Source: an uncultured Dokdonia sp. (lineage in GTDB: Bacteria; Bacteroidota; Bacteroidia; Flavobacteriales; Flavobacteriaceae). From it: a stretch of DNA of 64,000 bases. Each line of letters starts with the position of its first letter. Position 1 is the first letter of the stretch. The position numbers were made by a program, and so were the translations under genes. The notes under the pieces are model-generated. The model did no database searches. It saw only the letters and a program-made list of their open reading frames with translations, and had not been told where the DNA came from. Positions 52,448 through 61,701 of this stretch are shown piece by piece. The stretch lies in NCBI RefSeq assembly GCF_947492815.1, contig NZ_CANLOB010000013.1:62001-126000 (forward strand). The letters are read 5' to 3'.

Positions 52448-54460
52448 ATGAAAACATTTCTTTATATGCTATTTTTTTTGTGTGTCATTACGATGTCAGC
52501 ACAAGAAGATACTCGTTGGAAAATTACTGACACGAATGCTATTCAATGGACTATAAAAAATAGTGCACTACCTCATAGTGATAATATCGAAATGGCAGGC
52601 ACTAAAGTTGCTGGTATTGTATCATATGATGTAGATAAAGATGGAAACTTGCAAATAGCACGTCAATTGTTTTATCCACAATTGCATCCGCATATTAAAG
52701 AATCTGATCCAAGTTGGTATGTGTTTAGAGCCTATCTTAAAGAAACGTATACAGATGCGGTATTACCAACATTCTATATCAATGATAAACAGTTTACTCC
52801 GGGGGCTTTAAAAGTCATTACCATCAATGGAGTAATTACATTTGAACATATGGAAAGTGTGAGTGGTATTACGCTTTCGCGAAAGCTATATCCGTCTCCA
52901 GACCAACGTTTATTTATAGAAGAATTACATCTTGTTAATACATCAAATACGGCTATTACTATAAACTATGAAGGAATTTCAAACACACAATCTAAACAAG
53001 GAATAGGAGGGGCGTTTACATATGGCGTACAAAGTCATGGAAATAAAAATATGACATTGCAACCCGGTGATGCTACTACGTATCAACTTCATTTTACAGC
53101 ACAACTCAATGAAGAACCAACTGTAGTAGATGATCATAGTCTTGAAAAACGAACACGTTTCCTAGAAGCAATGCAACAAAATTTAATTTTAGAAACACCC
53201 AATCCTGTGTTTAATCAGCTATTTGAGTTTTCTAAAATTCGAGCTTCCGAAAGTATTTTTGATTCAAAATTAGGACGTATACACTCACCAGGAGGTGGAC
53301 GCTATTATGTTGGGATATGGGCAAATGATCAAGCCGAGTATGTCAGTGCTTTTTTTCCATACCTAGGCTACGATATAGGAAATGAAAGTGCTATGAATTG
53401 CTATCGTGCCTTTGATCGTGTAAAATCACCTGATTATGAAGCCATACAATATGCTTTTGAAGTTGAAGAACGTAAACCACCTTCTTTGTTAGATAGAGGA
53501 GATGCTGCAATGATTGCTTACGGAGCTACACAATATGCACTTGCAAGAGGAGACAGAAAAGAAGCCGAAGAACTATGGGATCTTATTGAATGGAGTTTGG
53601 CATATAACGATCGGAACTTAAATGAAGAAGGCGTCGTTAAATCACAATCAGATGAAATGGAAGGGCGTATAGAAACGGGAAATGCAAACCTTTCTACATC
53701 ATCGCTTTATTATGGAGCATTAACAAATGCAATCTATCTTGCCAAAGAACTTGATAAACCTTCTAAGCTAATAGCAAAGTATACCAAAGACGCTTCTCAA
53801 CTTAAAACCGCTATCGAGCATTATTTTGGAGCAACTATAGAAGGGTTAGATACCTATAAATACTATAAAGAGCATACAACCCTTAGACATTGGATATGTT
53901 TGCCATTAGTAGTAGATATTAATGATAGAGCGGCAGCAACTACAGAAGCATTATTTGATCGTTTATGGACAGATAATGGGGTACATGTAGAAAAGAATAA
54001 CCCTGATAAAAAAGTGTCTGAAATTTTCTGGGATCGCGGTACCTTATATGCCTTAAGAGGCGCATTAAGAGCAGGTGCTACAGAACAGTCTATAGAACGT
54101 TTAGCACAATTCTCTAAAACGCGCTTGCTTGGAGAACGTGTTCCGTATGTGGTAGAAGCATTCCCAGAAGGAGGAATGGCACACCTCTCTGCCGAGAGTG
54201 GCTTGTATTGTCGTGTGTTTACAGAAGGTTTGTTTGGAATCACTCCAACAGGTTTTGATAGTTTCACCATTCAACCAAGATTACCAAAGGACTGGAATGA
54301 GATGGCATTGCGTCATATACGTCTATTTGGAAAAGACTTTGATATAGAAGTAACACGTAATGGAGCTAAAATTAATGTTGCTATTAAAGATGCAAATTCA
54401 GGAAAACTCATCAGTAAAAAGAAAATTAAAGGAGAAAATCCAGTGTCTTTTAAAATTTAA
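52448..54460 (+). CDS. Exported six-hairpin glycosidase-like protein
   Basis: A 670-residue protein with a signal peptide (to about residue 18, ITMSAQ). After an N-terminal beta-sandwich (FTPGALKVITINGVITFEHME, LFIEELHLVNTSNTAITINYEG) comes an (alpha/alpha)6 barrel: GRIHSPGGGRYYVGIWANDQA, SAFFPYLGYDIGNESAMN, and ERVPYVVEAFPEGGMAHLSAES with a GLFGITPTGFDSFTIQPRLP tail. The layout fits GH78/GH95-type six-hairpin glycosidases, possibly alpha-L-rhamnosidase or a related exo-enzyme, but I cannot assign the family with certainty. A palindrome copy inside encodes LSRK. Confidence 0.78.
   Translation: MKTFLYMLFFLCVITMSAQEDTRWKITDTNAIQWTIKNSALPHSDNIEMAGTKVAGIVSYDVDKDGNLQIARQLFYPQLHPHIKESDPSWYVFRAYLKETYTDAVLPTFYINDKQFTPGALKVITINGVITFEHMESVSGITLSRKLYPSPDQRLFIEELHLVNTSNTAITINYEGISNTQSKQGIGGAFTYGVQSHGNKNMTLQPGDATTYQLHFTAQLNEEPTVVDDHSLEKRTRFLEAMQQNLILETPNPVFNQLFEFSKIRASESIFDSKLGRIHSPGGGRYYVGIWANDQAEYVSAFFPYLGYDIGNESAMNCYRAFDRVKSPDYEAIQYAFEVEERKPPSLLDRGDAAMIAYGATQYALARGDRKEAEELWDLIEWSLAYNDRNLNEEGVVKSQSDEMEGRIETGNANLSTSSLYYGALTNAIYLAKELDKPSKLIAKYTKDASQLKTAIEHYFGATIEGLDTYKYYKEHTTLRHWICLPLVVDINDRAAATTEALFDRLWTDNGVHVEKNNPDKKVSEIFWDRGTLYALRGALRAGATEQSIERLAQFSKTRLLGERVPYVVEAFPEGGMAHLSAESGLYCRVFTEGLFGITPTGFDSFTIQPRLPKDWNEMALRHIRLFGKDFDIEVTRNGAKINVAIKDANSGKLISKKKIKGENPVSFKI
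52871..52886. repeat. Palindrome core ACGCTTTCGCGAAAGC inside the glycosidase gene
   Basis: In-frame copy encoding T-L-S-R-K-L. Confidence 0.95.
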
Positions 54461-54541
54461 CGGCACTATATAATCACGTATTTTTACTTATAAATACATC
54501 CTTCAGATTATTGATATTTAGAATTCTAAAAAACAATAATC

Positions 54542-55969
54542 ATGGATGCTACACTTTTTAATGATCAATACGATGAAGTATTTGATGACCTTATAACTAG
54601 GTTTACTAGCGAATTAGGACAAAAAAGCTTAATAAAAGGACACAATACCTCTGAATTTTGGCAATATTTACAAGAATGTGAAGTCTTTTTCACGAGTGAA
54701 AGCTACAAAACAGGAGCATATTCTCATCATATGGAAAATATGCTGTCATTGTATATGCTTAATCATACGGTACCCAAAAAATTAACAGCTGTATTGCGTG
54801 ATTTTGGACTTCCTCCAAGTGTTGTAAAAGAAGGTAGTGTAGAGGGACACTCCATATTAGATGGGTATGTAGCAGGTGATGGAACATTATACGCTCTTGC
54901 AAAATATTGCCAATTAGATCCTATGTGGACAGTTGTTTTGGCATATTACGTATGGTATAAATATATTCACCCGGGAGGAGTACATAAATTTATGTCACAG
55001 CCATCTCCAACATTTAATAGTAGCTCTCCGAATGGGGCTAGAGTTGCCATTATTGGAGATTGGGGTACTGGTGTTTATAAAGATGGACATGTAGAGAACT
55101 GTCCAGCACAATTAGTAATAGACGGTATCATGAAGCTTGATCCTGTACCTGATTATATCATTCATTTAGGAGATGTATATTATGCAGGTACAAAGAGGGA
55201 AGAACGGAAACACCTTATAGATATGCTTCCTGCAGATTACAAGGGGAAATTATTTACGATGAATAGTAATCATGAGATGTATGACGGTGCAAATGGTTTA
55301 TTCACAGAGACTATTCATAACCCTAAATTTAAATTTCAACAGGGTAGTACTTATTTTTCTTTAGAAATAGGAGATTGGATTGTAGTAGGACTAGATTCTG
55401 CATACTATGATAAGAGCTTTTTATATATGGATGGTGCAATTCATAACGGCAGTGATGGTATGGAACAAGTCAATTTTCTTCAAAAAAATGCAGCAATAGA
55501 AGGCAAGCAGCTACTATTATTAACACATCATAACGGAATAGAATATAATGGCTCTGAATTGAATACAACACTTTGGAATCAAGTAGTTAAGGAAGCTTTG
55601 GCAGGTAAGGCTCCAGATGCTTGGTATTGGGGACATGTACATAACGGAATTGTATATGAAGATTCATTAGAGGTGTTAAAAGAAGTTACTTCCATAAACG
55701 GAAAGTCTCCTTTGTTACGTTGCTGTGGTCATGCTTCCATGCCCTATGGAAAAGGAACAGGACTCTTTAATAAAGATACAGGTGAAAATAATCCCGGAAT
55801 CGCTTATTTTGGAGAAACTCCAATGAACCCTCCAAAACCAACATTATCTCAACACCTCAGAGTTCTCAATGGGTTCTCAGTAATTGATATTAAAGGGAGC
55901 GCATTTAATGAAACGTTTTATGAAGTTTCAAATGAATATAATGCTCCAAAAGAAGTTTGGAAGTCATAA
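54542..55969 (+). CDS. Metallophosphoesterase (calcineurin-like)
   Basis: A 475-residue protein without signal peptide. An N-terminal helical part of about 160 residues has no clear domain. The metallophosphoesterase motifs follow in order: VAIIGDWGTG (D-x-G), IIHLGDVYYAG (GDxxY), MNSNHEMYDG (NHE), LLLTHHNGI (H) and WGHVHNG (GHxH). These bind two metal ions and cleave phosphoester or nucleotide bonds. The substrate is unknown. A terminator with a T-tract follows. Confidence 0.9.
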   Translation: MDATLFNDQYDEVFDDLITRFTSELGQKSLIKGHNTSEFWQYLQECEVFFTSESYKTGAYSHHMENMLSLYMLNHTVPKKLTAVLRDFGLPPSVVKEGSVEGHSILDGYVAGDGTLYALAKYCQLDPMWTVVLAYYVWYKYIHPGGVHKFMSQPSPTFNSSSPNGARVAIIGDWGTGVYKDGHVENCPAQLVIDGIMKLDPVPDYIIHLGDVYYAGTKREERKHLIDMLPADYKGKLFTMNSNHEMYDGANGLFTETIHNPKFKFQQGSTYFSLEIGDWIVVGLDSAYYDKSFLYMDGAIHNGSDGMEQVNFLQKNAAIEGKQLLLLTHHNGIEYNGSELNTTLWNQVVKEALAGKAPDAWYWGHVHNGIVYEDSLEVLKEVTSINGKSPLLRCCGHASMPYGKGTGLFNKDTGENNPGIAYFGETPMNPPKPTLSQHLRVLNGFSVIDIKGSAFNETFYEVSNEYNAPKEVWKS

Positions 55970-55989
55970 GCAAAATATAATTTTATAGT

Positions 55990-56035
55990 ATCATCGTCTG
56001 TAATTTATGATTATTATAGACGATGATTTTTTTTA
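55990..56035 (+). terminator. Rho-independent terminator
   Basis: Stem ATCATCGTCT / AGACGATGAT (10 bp) with an 18-nt loop, followed by seven or more T. Ends the metallophosphoesterase gene and lies upstream of the likely start of the transporter. Confidence 0.75.
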
Positions 56036-56096
56036 TGGTCTTTCCATCTCTTATGAAAATATTTTGAAACATTCTCAGTACCTTCGTATGCGTCTT

Positions 56097-56996
56097 ATGA
56101 AAAAGCAAACATACCTCATTGTTATTGCCTTTTTTTCAATCTATGTCTTTTGGGGATCTACTTATCTGTGGAATAAAATAGCTGTTACAGAATTGCCACC
56201 ATTTATGCTTGCTTCTATACGCTTTTCTATAGCGGGATTACTTATATTTATTATAGCAAGAGTTATGGGAATATCACTTAAGATTACTAAAAAGGAATTT
56301 CTTAATTGTGTATTTGCAGGATTCCTTTTTTTAGGATATGGAAATGGTGTGTTTGTATGGGCTCTTAAATATGTAGATAGTAGCTTTGGAGCGCTACTTG
56401 CTGCTATACAGCCACTTGTGATACTGATTTTAATGCGTTTATGGAACCGTAAAGCTATTAAAGCAAAATCTATTATTGGGATTGTTTTAGGAATGGGAGG
56501 GATGTATTTATTAGTAAGTCAAAAAGGACTACAACTCCAAGAAGGAAGTACGTTGGGTATTATTATGATTTTTACTTGTGTTTTAAGCTGGAGTATAGGT
56601 AGTTTATTTGTAGCGCAAGCATCGATGCCTAAAAACTTTTTTATTACTACAGGATATCAAATGATCACTGCAGGTATTATGCTTGCTTTTAGTAGTTATA
56701 TTGTCGGTGAATCATGGATACCTCCAGTGGATTGGACATTAAAAACACAATTGTCATTGATAGCACTAATTCTTTTTGGAAGCATTGCTGCATTTACGTC
56801 GTTTAATTATTTGTTAAAAGAAGTTTCTACAGAAAAAGTAGCTACATCAGCATATGTAAATCCCATTGTGGCAATCTTATTAGGTTGGTATTTCCTAGAT
56901 GAGGTGATTACATTACAAACGTCTATAGCAGCAATTATTTTGCTTGCAGGAGTGTATTTTATTAATAGTACTAAAAAAGGGAAGAAGTATACATAG
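56097..56996 (+). CDS. EamA/DMT family transporter
   Basis: 299 residues from ATG 56097 (MKKQTYLIVIAFFSIYVFWG); the longer frame from 56007 runs through the preceding terminator and its added part is not membrane-like. Ten transmembrane helices in two EamA repeats: SIYVFWGSTYLWNKIAVTELP starts the first, and ILSWSIGSLFVAQASM the second, with LLGWYFLDEVITLQT near the end. It may export amino acids or small metabolites. The signature does not specify the substrate. Confidence 0.9.
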   Translation: MKKQTYLIVIAFFSIYVFWGSTYLWNKIAVTELPPFMLASIRFSIAGLLIFIIARVMGISLKITKKEFLNCVFAGFLFLGYGNGVFVWALKYVDSSFGALLAAIQPLVILILMRLWNRKAIKAKSIIGIVLGMGGMYLLVSQKGLQLQEGSTLGIIMIFTCVLSWSIGSLFVAQASMPKNFFITTGYQMITAGIMLAFSSYIVGESWIPPVDWTLKTQLSLIALILFGSIAAFTSFNYLLKEVSTEKVATSAYVNPIVAILLGWYFLDEVITLQTSIAAIILLAGVYFINSTKKGKKYT

Positions 56997-57000
56997 ATAT

Positions 57001-57036
57001 TAAAAAGGTGTACTTCATAAGAAATACACCTTTTTA
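57001..57036 (+). terminator. Rho-independent terminator
   Basis: Perfect 12-bp stem TAAAAAGGTGTA with a 12-nt loop, ending in TTTTTAG. It follows the transporter stop by 4 bp. Confidence 0.8.
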
Positions 57037-57046
57037 GTTGTTGAGT

Positions 57047-57063
57047 ACGCTTTCGCGAAAGCG
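57047..57063. repeat. Palindrome ACGCTTTCGCGAAAGCG (intergenic)
   Basis: Copy between convergent genes. On the minus strand it lies next to GGTCGTGAGTTTC, which partly resembles the extended units A and B. Confidence 0.95.
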
Positions 57064-57111
57064 AACCTATGAAACTCACGACCATAGGAGCAAAATAAAG
57101 TGTATAGATTA

Positions 57112-58659
57112 TTAATCCAATCCTCCTTTACGGTTTGGACTTTTAGGTGAAGGCCAAACACGAGGCTCTCCAGTTCTTGAATCTACAGGAAGGACACTCT
57201 TTACACGTGATGTTTTTTCAGGATCTTCACTAGCCATGTATGTTAGAATAGCGGTAAGAATTGCATTATTACGTACATCATCAAAAATAATTTTATCGTA
57301 CGTATCTCTATTGGTATGCCATGTGTAGTTCCAGTAAGACCAATTTAAAGAACTTAAACTAAACCCAGGAGCGCCAGCAGCTTGAAATGACGCATAATCA
57401 GAACCACCTCTAGCAGGAGTGCCAGGAAATGTAGTTTCGATATGCTGCGTAATATCTTTAGGAACAGCATTTAACCATCTTGATAAATAATCATACGAAT
57501 GTAAAAATCCACCACCAGATATACGTACCACACGACCTGTTCCATTGTCTTGATTAAAAGAAGCTTGTAGACCAGCAACTATTTCTGGATGATCTTCTAC
57601 AAAAGCTCTTGAACCATTAAGACCTTGCTCTTCACTTCCCCAGTGTCCTACTAGTATTGTGCGTTTAGGGTTTGGATAATACTTCTTTAAAAGACGCATT
57701 GCTTCCATCATTACGATAGTTCCTGTACCATTATCAGTAGCTCCAGTACCTCCATCCCAAGAATCAAAATGTGCAGACAGAATAACATATTCATCTGGCT
57801 TTTCGGACCCTTTAATCTCTGCTATAGTATTAAACGTAGGCATTTTGCCAAGATCTTTAGACTGAGCAACAATATTGATTTGTGGTTTATTTCCAGAGTT
57901 TACAAGCCTGTATAACATTCCATAGTCTTCTAATTCAAGATCGACAGTAGGTATTTTTTCAGTACGAGCGCTAAAAATTTTATTAACCCCAAAACCTCTA
58001 GACCAGTTTGAAGTAACAATTCCAACAGCACCTGCTTTTTCAAGAGCAGCAGGAAGTGTACGTCTGTTTTGTTCCATCGCTTTCATATTTTCCCGCCAAG
58101 CTTCAGTTTGTGCATTACGTTCTTCTTTCATTTTAGTAAAAGATTCTTCGGTAGCAAATTCTTCCCAGTTATAATCTGGACGTCCCGTAGGTTGTAACAT
58201 AGAGATAAGAACAATCTTACCTTTTACAGAAGGAAGCCATTTTTTAAAATCAGCTTCACTTTTTGCATTGGTTGGCAATACAACAAGCTCTGCTGTAACC
58301 CCTTCTTTTGATGTGCTTGGATTCCAAGCTAGTTGCGTCCCTCTAAGACTTTGCACACGTGGGTATACCATATCAATATGTGTAATTCCACGTTCCCAAC
58401 CACGCCATTCTCCCCATTTCTCATTACGAGCTGTAATACCCCAATCTTTATATGTAGCAACTGCCCATTCATTTGCTTGTTGCATTTGTGGAGTCCCCAC
58501 AAGACGCGGACCTATTAGGTCTGTAAGCTCATGTGCTAAGTTTTCTAATTGAGAGTTTTCATTTGCTTCTTTAATCATTCCCTCTATAATAGGGTCTGTT
58601 TTTTGAGCTAATGTAATCGTACTTATGCATAAAAAGAGCAGTAGTAATTTAATTTTCAT
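57112..58659 (-). CDS. M28 family zinc aminopeptidase, exported
   Basis: A 515-residue protein with a signal peptide (to about residue 18, ITLAQ). A PA-like insert is visible (KGKIVLISMLQPTGRP). The metal site of M28 is in order: His/Asp in VILSAHFDSWDGGTGATDNGTG, Glu-Glu in GHWGSEEQGLNGSRAF, Asp in ASFNQDNGTGRV, and His/Asp in RGGSDYASFQAAGAPGFS. It removes N-terminal amino acids or dipeptides from peptides in the periplasm or outside. It stands alone with terminators on both sides. Confidence 0.92.
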   Translation of the reverse strand: MKIKLLLLFLCISTITLAQKTDPIIEGMIKEANENSQLENLAHELTDLIGPRLVGTPQMQQANEWAVATYKDWGITARNEKWGEWRGWERGITHIDMVYPRVQSLRGTQLAWNPSTSKEGVTAELVVLPTNAKSEADFKKWLPSVKGKIVLISMLQPTGRPDYNWEEFATEESFTKMKEERNAQTEAWRENMKAMEQNRRTLPAALEKAGAVGIVTSNWSRGFGVNKIFSARTEKIPTVDLELEDYGMLYRLVNSGNKPQINIVAQSKDLGKMPTFNTIAEIKGSEKPDEYVILSAHFDSWDGGTGATDNGTGTIVMMEAMRLLKKYYPNPKRTILVGHWGSEEQGLNGSRAFVEDHPEIVAGLQASFNQDNGTGRVVRISGGGFLHSYDYLSRWLNAVPKDITQHIETTFPGTPARGGSDYASFQAAGAPGFSLSSLNWSYWNYTWHTNRDTYDKIIFDDVRNNAILTAILTYMASEDPEKTSRVKSVLPVDSRTGEPRVWPSPKSPNRKGGLD

Positions 58660-58988
58660 AGTGGTCAGTTTGTTTCGTTTTTTATGTATTCATTGAAAGT
58701 TTTGAAATTACAAGAAATCTGTGAGTATCTAAAAAACGTGATCATAAAAAAGGGGCTATTTGCTGTATTTTTAAGAATAATGACAAATTTTTACTGAAAT
58801 AACAGGAATGTATGCTTAGAAATCGTATATTATATGTGTAATAATCCAAGTAATCTGTATCTTTGTTGTAAAAGGATGTCCTAGATGAATGCTATTAAAA
58901 ATAGTAGATAACCAATTATAAATTGAACTTCCTCCTGACATTTCACATATAACAAAATACGCTAACTCTAATCTCATTAATATAAAGA
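58660..58988. other. Intergenic region, cold-shock gene leader
   Basis: 329 bp without a gene, between divergent M28 peptidase and cold-shock genes. The promoter TATCTTTG at 58858 suggests a 5' leader of about 117 nt (58872-58988). I see no clear long hairpin; a short AU-rich inverted repeat, CTATT / AATAG, lies at 58891-58903. Confidence 0.65.
58858..58865 (+). promoter_or_regulatory. Candidate -7 element of the cold-shock-domain gene
   Basis: TATCTTTG, a full match to TAnnTTTG, 123 bp before the start codon. A long leader is usual for cold-shock genes. Confidence 0.5.
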
Positions 58989-59444
58989 ATGGCAAAATCG
59001 CAACAAACCTTTAATAAACTTGAAAAAGAAAAAAAACGTTTAAAGAAACGAGAAGAAAAACAAAAGAAAAAATTAGCTCGTAAAGCTGAAGCAAAAGAAA
59101 AAGGTGGAGGAATCCAGTTTGCGTATGTTGATCATTATGGAAATTTGACGGATACGCCGCCAGATCCAAACGATAAAATAGAGGTTGATGTAGAAGATAT
59201 CGTTCTAGGTATCCCTAAAAAAGAAGAAACTGACGAAGATAAATTTGACCCTATCCATAAAGGAAAAGTATCCTTCTTTGATACTTCTAAAGGATTTGGA
59301 TTTATTATAGATTCAAAAACACAAGAGAAATATTTCTGTCATGTTAGCGGACTTATAGATACGATTGCAGAAAATGATCAAGTATCATTTGAACTTGAAA
59401 AAGGAGCAAGAGGTATGAATGCTGTTCGTGTTAAGAAAGAATAA
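58989..59444 (+). CDS. Cold-shock-domain RNA-binding protein
   Basis: A 151-residue cytosolic protein. The N-terminal half is very basic (NKLEKEKKRLKKREEKQ), then an acidic linker (IEVDVEDIVLGIPKKEETDED). The cold-shock domain (about 90-150) has KGKVSFFDTSKGFGFIID (RNP1-like KGFGFI) and YFCHVSGLI (RNP2-like), then DQVSFELEKGARG. It binds single-stranded RNA or DNA. A small exported protein gene follows after 5 bp, but whether they share a role is unclear. Confidence 0.92.
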   Translation: MAKSQQTFNKLEKEKKRLKKREEKQKKKLARKAEAKEKGGGIQFAYVDHYGNLTDTPPDPNDKIEVDVEDIVLGIPKKEETDEDKFDPIHKGKVSFFDTSKGFGFIIDSKTQEKYFCHVSGLIDTIAENDQVSFELEKGARGMNAVRVKKE

Positions 59445-59449
59445 GCAAG

Positions 59450-60016
59450 ATGCGATACATCATTGCTTTCTTTTGTATCTCTTTTGCAATTAATACATCT
59501 ATAGGTCAAGAAAAAAACCAAGTAGATCAGTTTTGGTCTTCCTTGCAGTCTTTATGTAGCACTTCATATAAAGGAATACTTTTAGCACCTGAAAATGATG
59601 CCCAATTCGCAGGAAAGGAATTGATTATGCATGTACGTTCTTGTAACGATACAGAAATTAAAATTCCATTTTTTGTAGGAGATGATCGATCGCGTACATG
59701 GGTGCTATCTAAAAAGAATAACCGTATTACATTAAAACATGATCATCGTCATGAAGATGGGAGTGAGGATAAAATTACCATGTATGGGGGTACTACTACC
59801 AATGTAGGTCAAGCAGAATTACAACTATTTCCCGCCGATGCAGAAACACAAACAATGATTCCTGCTGCATCTGGTAATGTATGGTGGATTACAATAGATA
59901 AAACTACGTTTACTTATAATCTTCGTAGATTAGGAACGGAACGTCTTTTTACCATTTCTTTTGATATAACACAACCCGTAAAAAATCCAAAAGCTCCTTG
60001 GGGTTGGAAAGAATAG
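59450..60016 (+). CDS. Exported protein of unknown function
   Basis: A 188-residue protein with a signal peptide (to about residue 20, TSIGQ). The mature chain starts with VDQFWSSLQSLCSTSYKGIL; two cysteines (CSTS and RSCN) may pair. IKIPFFVGDDRSRTWVLS and NRITLKHDHRHEDGS follow, with several histidines that could bind metal. The fold and function are unknown. It lies 5 bp after the cold-shock gene and 1 bp before the convergent VF530 stop. Confidence 0.72.
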   Translation: MRYIIAFFCISFAINTSIGQEKNQVDQFWSSLQSLCSTSYKGILLAPENDAQFAGKELIMHVRSCNDTEIKIPFFVGDDRSRTWVLSKKNNRITLKHDHRHEDGSEDKITMYGGTTTNVGQAELQLFPADAETQTMIPAASGNVWWITIDKTTFTYNLRRLGTERLFTISFDITQPVKNPKAPWGWKE

Positions 60017-60017
60017 G

Positions 60018-60236
60018 TTATTTATGATCTATAGATTGTAAATACAATTGCTCAACTTTTTCGCGTGCCCAAGGTGTTTTACGTAAAAATTTAAGACTAG
60101 ATTTAATAGAAGGATCTTTTTTAAAACAGTTTATATTTACTTGATAACTAAGTTCCTTAAAACCATATTTGGCAACAAGAAATTCTAATATATCTAGAAG
60201 CTTTACGCCATGAAGCGGATTATTGGGTTGTGACAT
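60018..60236 (-). CDS. VF530 (DUF2132) family DNA-binding protein
   Basis: A 72-residue protein. It matches the VF530 family almost end to end: [21 protein letters not shown], then [20 protein letters not shown] and [13 protein letters not shown]. The family has a small alpha-helical fold and is thought to bind nucleic acid, with no known biological role. It is convergent with the exported protein gene. Confidence 0.92.
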   Translation of the reverse strand: MSQPNNPLHGVKLLDILEFLVAKYGFKELSYQVNINCFKKDPSIKSSLKFLRKTPWAREKVEQLYLQSIDHK

Positions 60237-60311
60237 TAGTAGTTTTGTTGAGTACTTATAATTGTTAAAAATACTATTTAAAACTCAAAACGCATTCCTT
60301 ATTTTTACATC

Positions 60312-61616
60312 GTGAATCGCACGACACATACCTACACCATATCGAACCTGAAAACGTTTAAAAAACAACTTCTTAATTGGGCACAACAATTTGAAGAAGT
60401 GGTTTGGTTAGATAGTAATAACTATCCAGATCAAAATTATAAAACATATGATGCGATACTAGCTGTAGATGGCTTTACCAGTATTAAGACTTCATATTCG
60501 GGTGCGTTTGATCGCTTAGAAGAATATCAACAAACTACAAAGGATTGGATATTTGGGTTTATGTCATACGATTTAAAGAATGATATAGAACGCCTTCAAA
60601 GCACCAATGATGATTTTGTAAAGTTTCCAGATCTCTATTTTTTTCAACCTAAACGTATCTTCTTATTGAAAGGAAATAAGATAGAATTACAGTATTTGCC
60701 CATCGTAGATGATGAAATGGAATATGATTGGAAAGAAATTATGCATCCATCTGTACAAGACATCGATATGATAGATGATGCGTCGCTTCATATTAAACTA
60801 AAAATACACAAAGAAGCTTATAAGAATAAAGTGCGTAAAATGCTGGATTACATTCAGAAAGGTGATATCTATGAAGCAAATTTTTGTCAAGAATTTTATG
60901 CACATGGTATTATAAATCCTATCAAAACTTTTCAAAACCTTAATCACATTAGTACACCTCCTTTTGCTACTTTTTTAAAGGTGGAAGATCATTTTTTATT
61001 ATCTGCTACACCTGAACGGTATTTGAAAAAAGAAGGCAGTAAAGTGATAAGTTCTCCTATAAAAGGTACAGCACCCCGTAGTCAAGATGTTCAGGAAGAT
61101 TCCGCTTTCGCGAAAGCGTTATCAGAAGACCCAAAAGAGCGTTCTGAAAATATTATGATAGTAGACCTTGTGCGTAATGATCTCTCTCGTATTGCACAAA
61201 AAGGAAGCGTTAAGGTAGAAGAGTTATGCAACGTATATCCTTTTAAACAGGTATATCAAATGATCTCAACCATAAGCGCACAAATAGCTGTAGGGATATC
61301 TCCAGTAGATGCTATACGTGCTACATTTCCCATGGGAAGTATGACAGGCGCTCCTAAAATAAGAGCCATGGAGATCATCGAAGAATTAGAAGAAACAAAA
61401 CGAGGTCTGTATAGTGGTACAGTAGGGTACTTTACACCAGATGGAGATTTTGATTTTAATGTTATTATTAGGAGTATTGTATACAATGCTGCAAATGCAT
61501 ATATATCCTATTCTGTAGGAAGTGCAATTACCGCAAAATCTAATCCAGATAAAGAATATGCAGAGTGCTTGTTAAAAGCAAAAGCAATGCGTGAAGTCTT
61601 AGAGCAAAAAACGTGA
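60312..61616 (+). CDS. pabB: Aminodeoxychorismate synthase component I (PabB-like)
   Basis: A 434-residue enzyme starting with GTG at 60312. It converts chorismate and ammonia to aminodeoxychorismate, the first step of p-aminobenzoate and folate synthesis. The family signatures are KGDIYEANFCQEFYA, SPIKGTAPR, SENIMIVDLVRNDLSRIA and GSMTGAPKIRAMEIIEELE. The closely related TrpE shares these, so pabB is the better call because of length and no neighbouring trp genes. A palindrome copy in the linker after SPIKGTAPR encodes SAFAKAL. The EttA gene follows on the same strand. Confidence 0.88.
   Translation: MNRTTHTYTISNLKTFKKQLLNWAQQFEEVVWLDSNNYPDQNYKTYDAILAVDGFTSIKTSYSGAFDRLEEYQQTTKDWIFGFMSYDLKNDIERLQSTNDDFVKFPDLYFFQPKRIFLLKGNKIELQYLPIVDDEMEYDWKEIMHPSVQDIDMIDDASLHIKLKIHKEAYKNKVRKMLDYIQKGDIYEANFCQEFYAHGIINPIKTFQNLNHISTPPFATFLKVEDHFLLSATPERYLKKEGSKVISSPIKGTAPRSQDVQEDSAFAKALSEDPKERSENIMIVDLVRNDLSRIAQKGSVKVEELCNVYPFKQVYQMISTISAQIAVGISPVDAIRATFPMGSMTGAPKIRAMEIIEELEETKRGLYSGTVGYFTPDGDFDFNVIIRSIVYNAANAYISYSVGSAITAKSNPDKEYAECLLKAKAMREVLEQKT
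61103..61118. repeat. Palindrome CGCTTTCGCGAAAGCG inside pabB
   Basis: In-frame copy encoding S-A-F-A-K-A-L in a surface loop between two conserved motifs. Confidence 0.95.
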
Positions 61617-61677
61617 TAGGATTTTGTAATTTAGCAAAACGCATTTAAAAATAATAACCAACGAAACTAATAATTTC

Positions 61678-61692
61678 GCTTTCGCGAAAACG
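61678..61692. repeat. Palindrome core CGCTTTCGCGAAAAC (intergenic)
   Basis: Copy with one altered base in the right arm, directly before the EttA start at 61702. Confidence 0.85.
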
Positions 61693-61701
61693 TATATAAC
61701 T

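Noticed and set aside
56007..56096. Extra N-terminal 30 codons of the EamA transporter
   Set aside because: They run across the preceding terminator and do not look membrane-like, so ATG 56097 was chosen.
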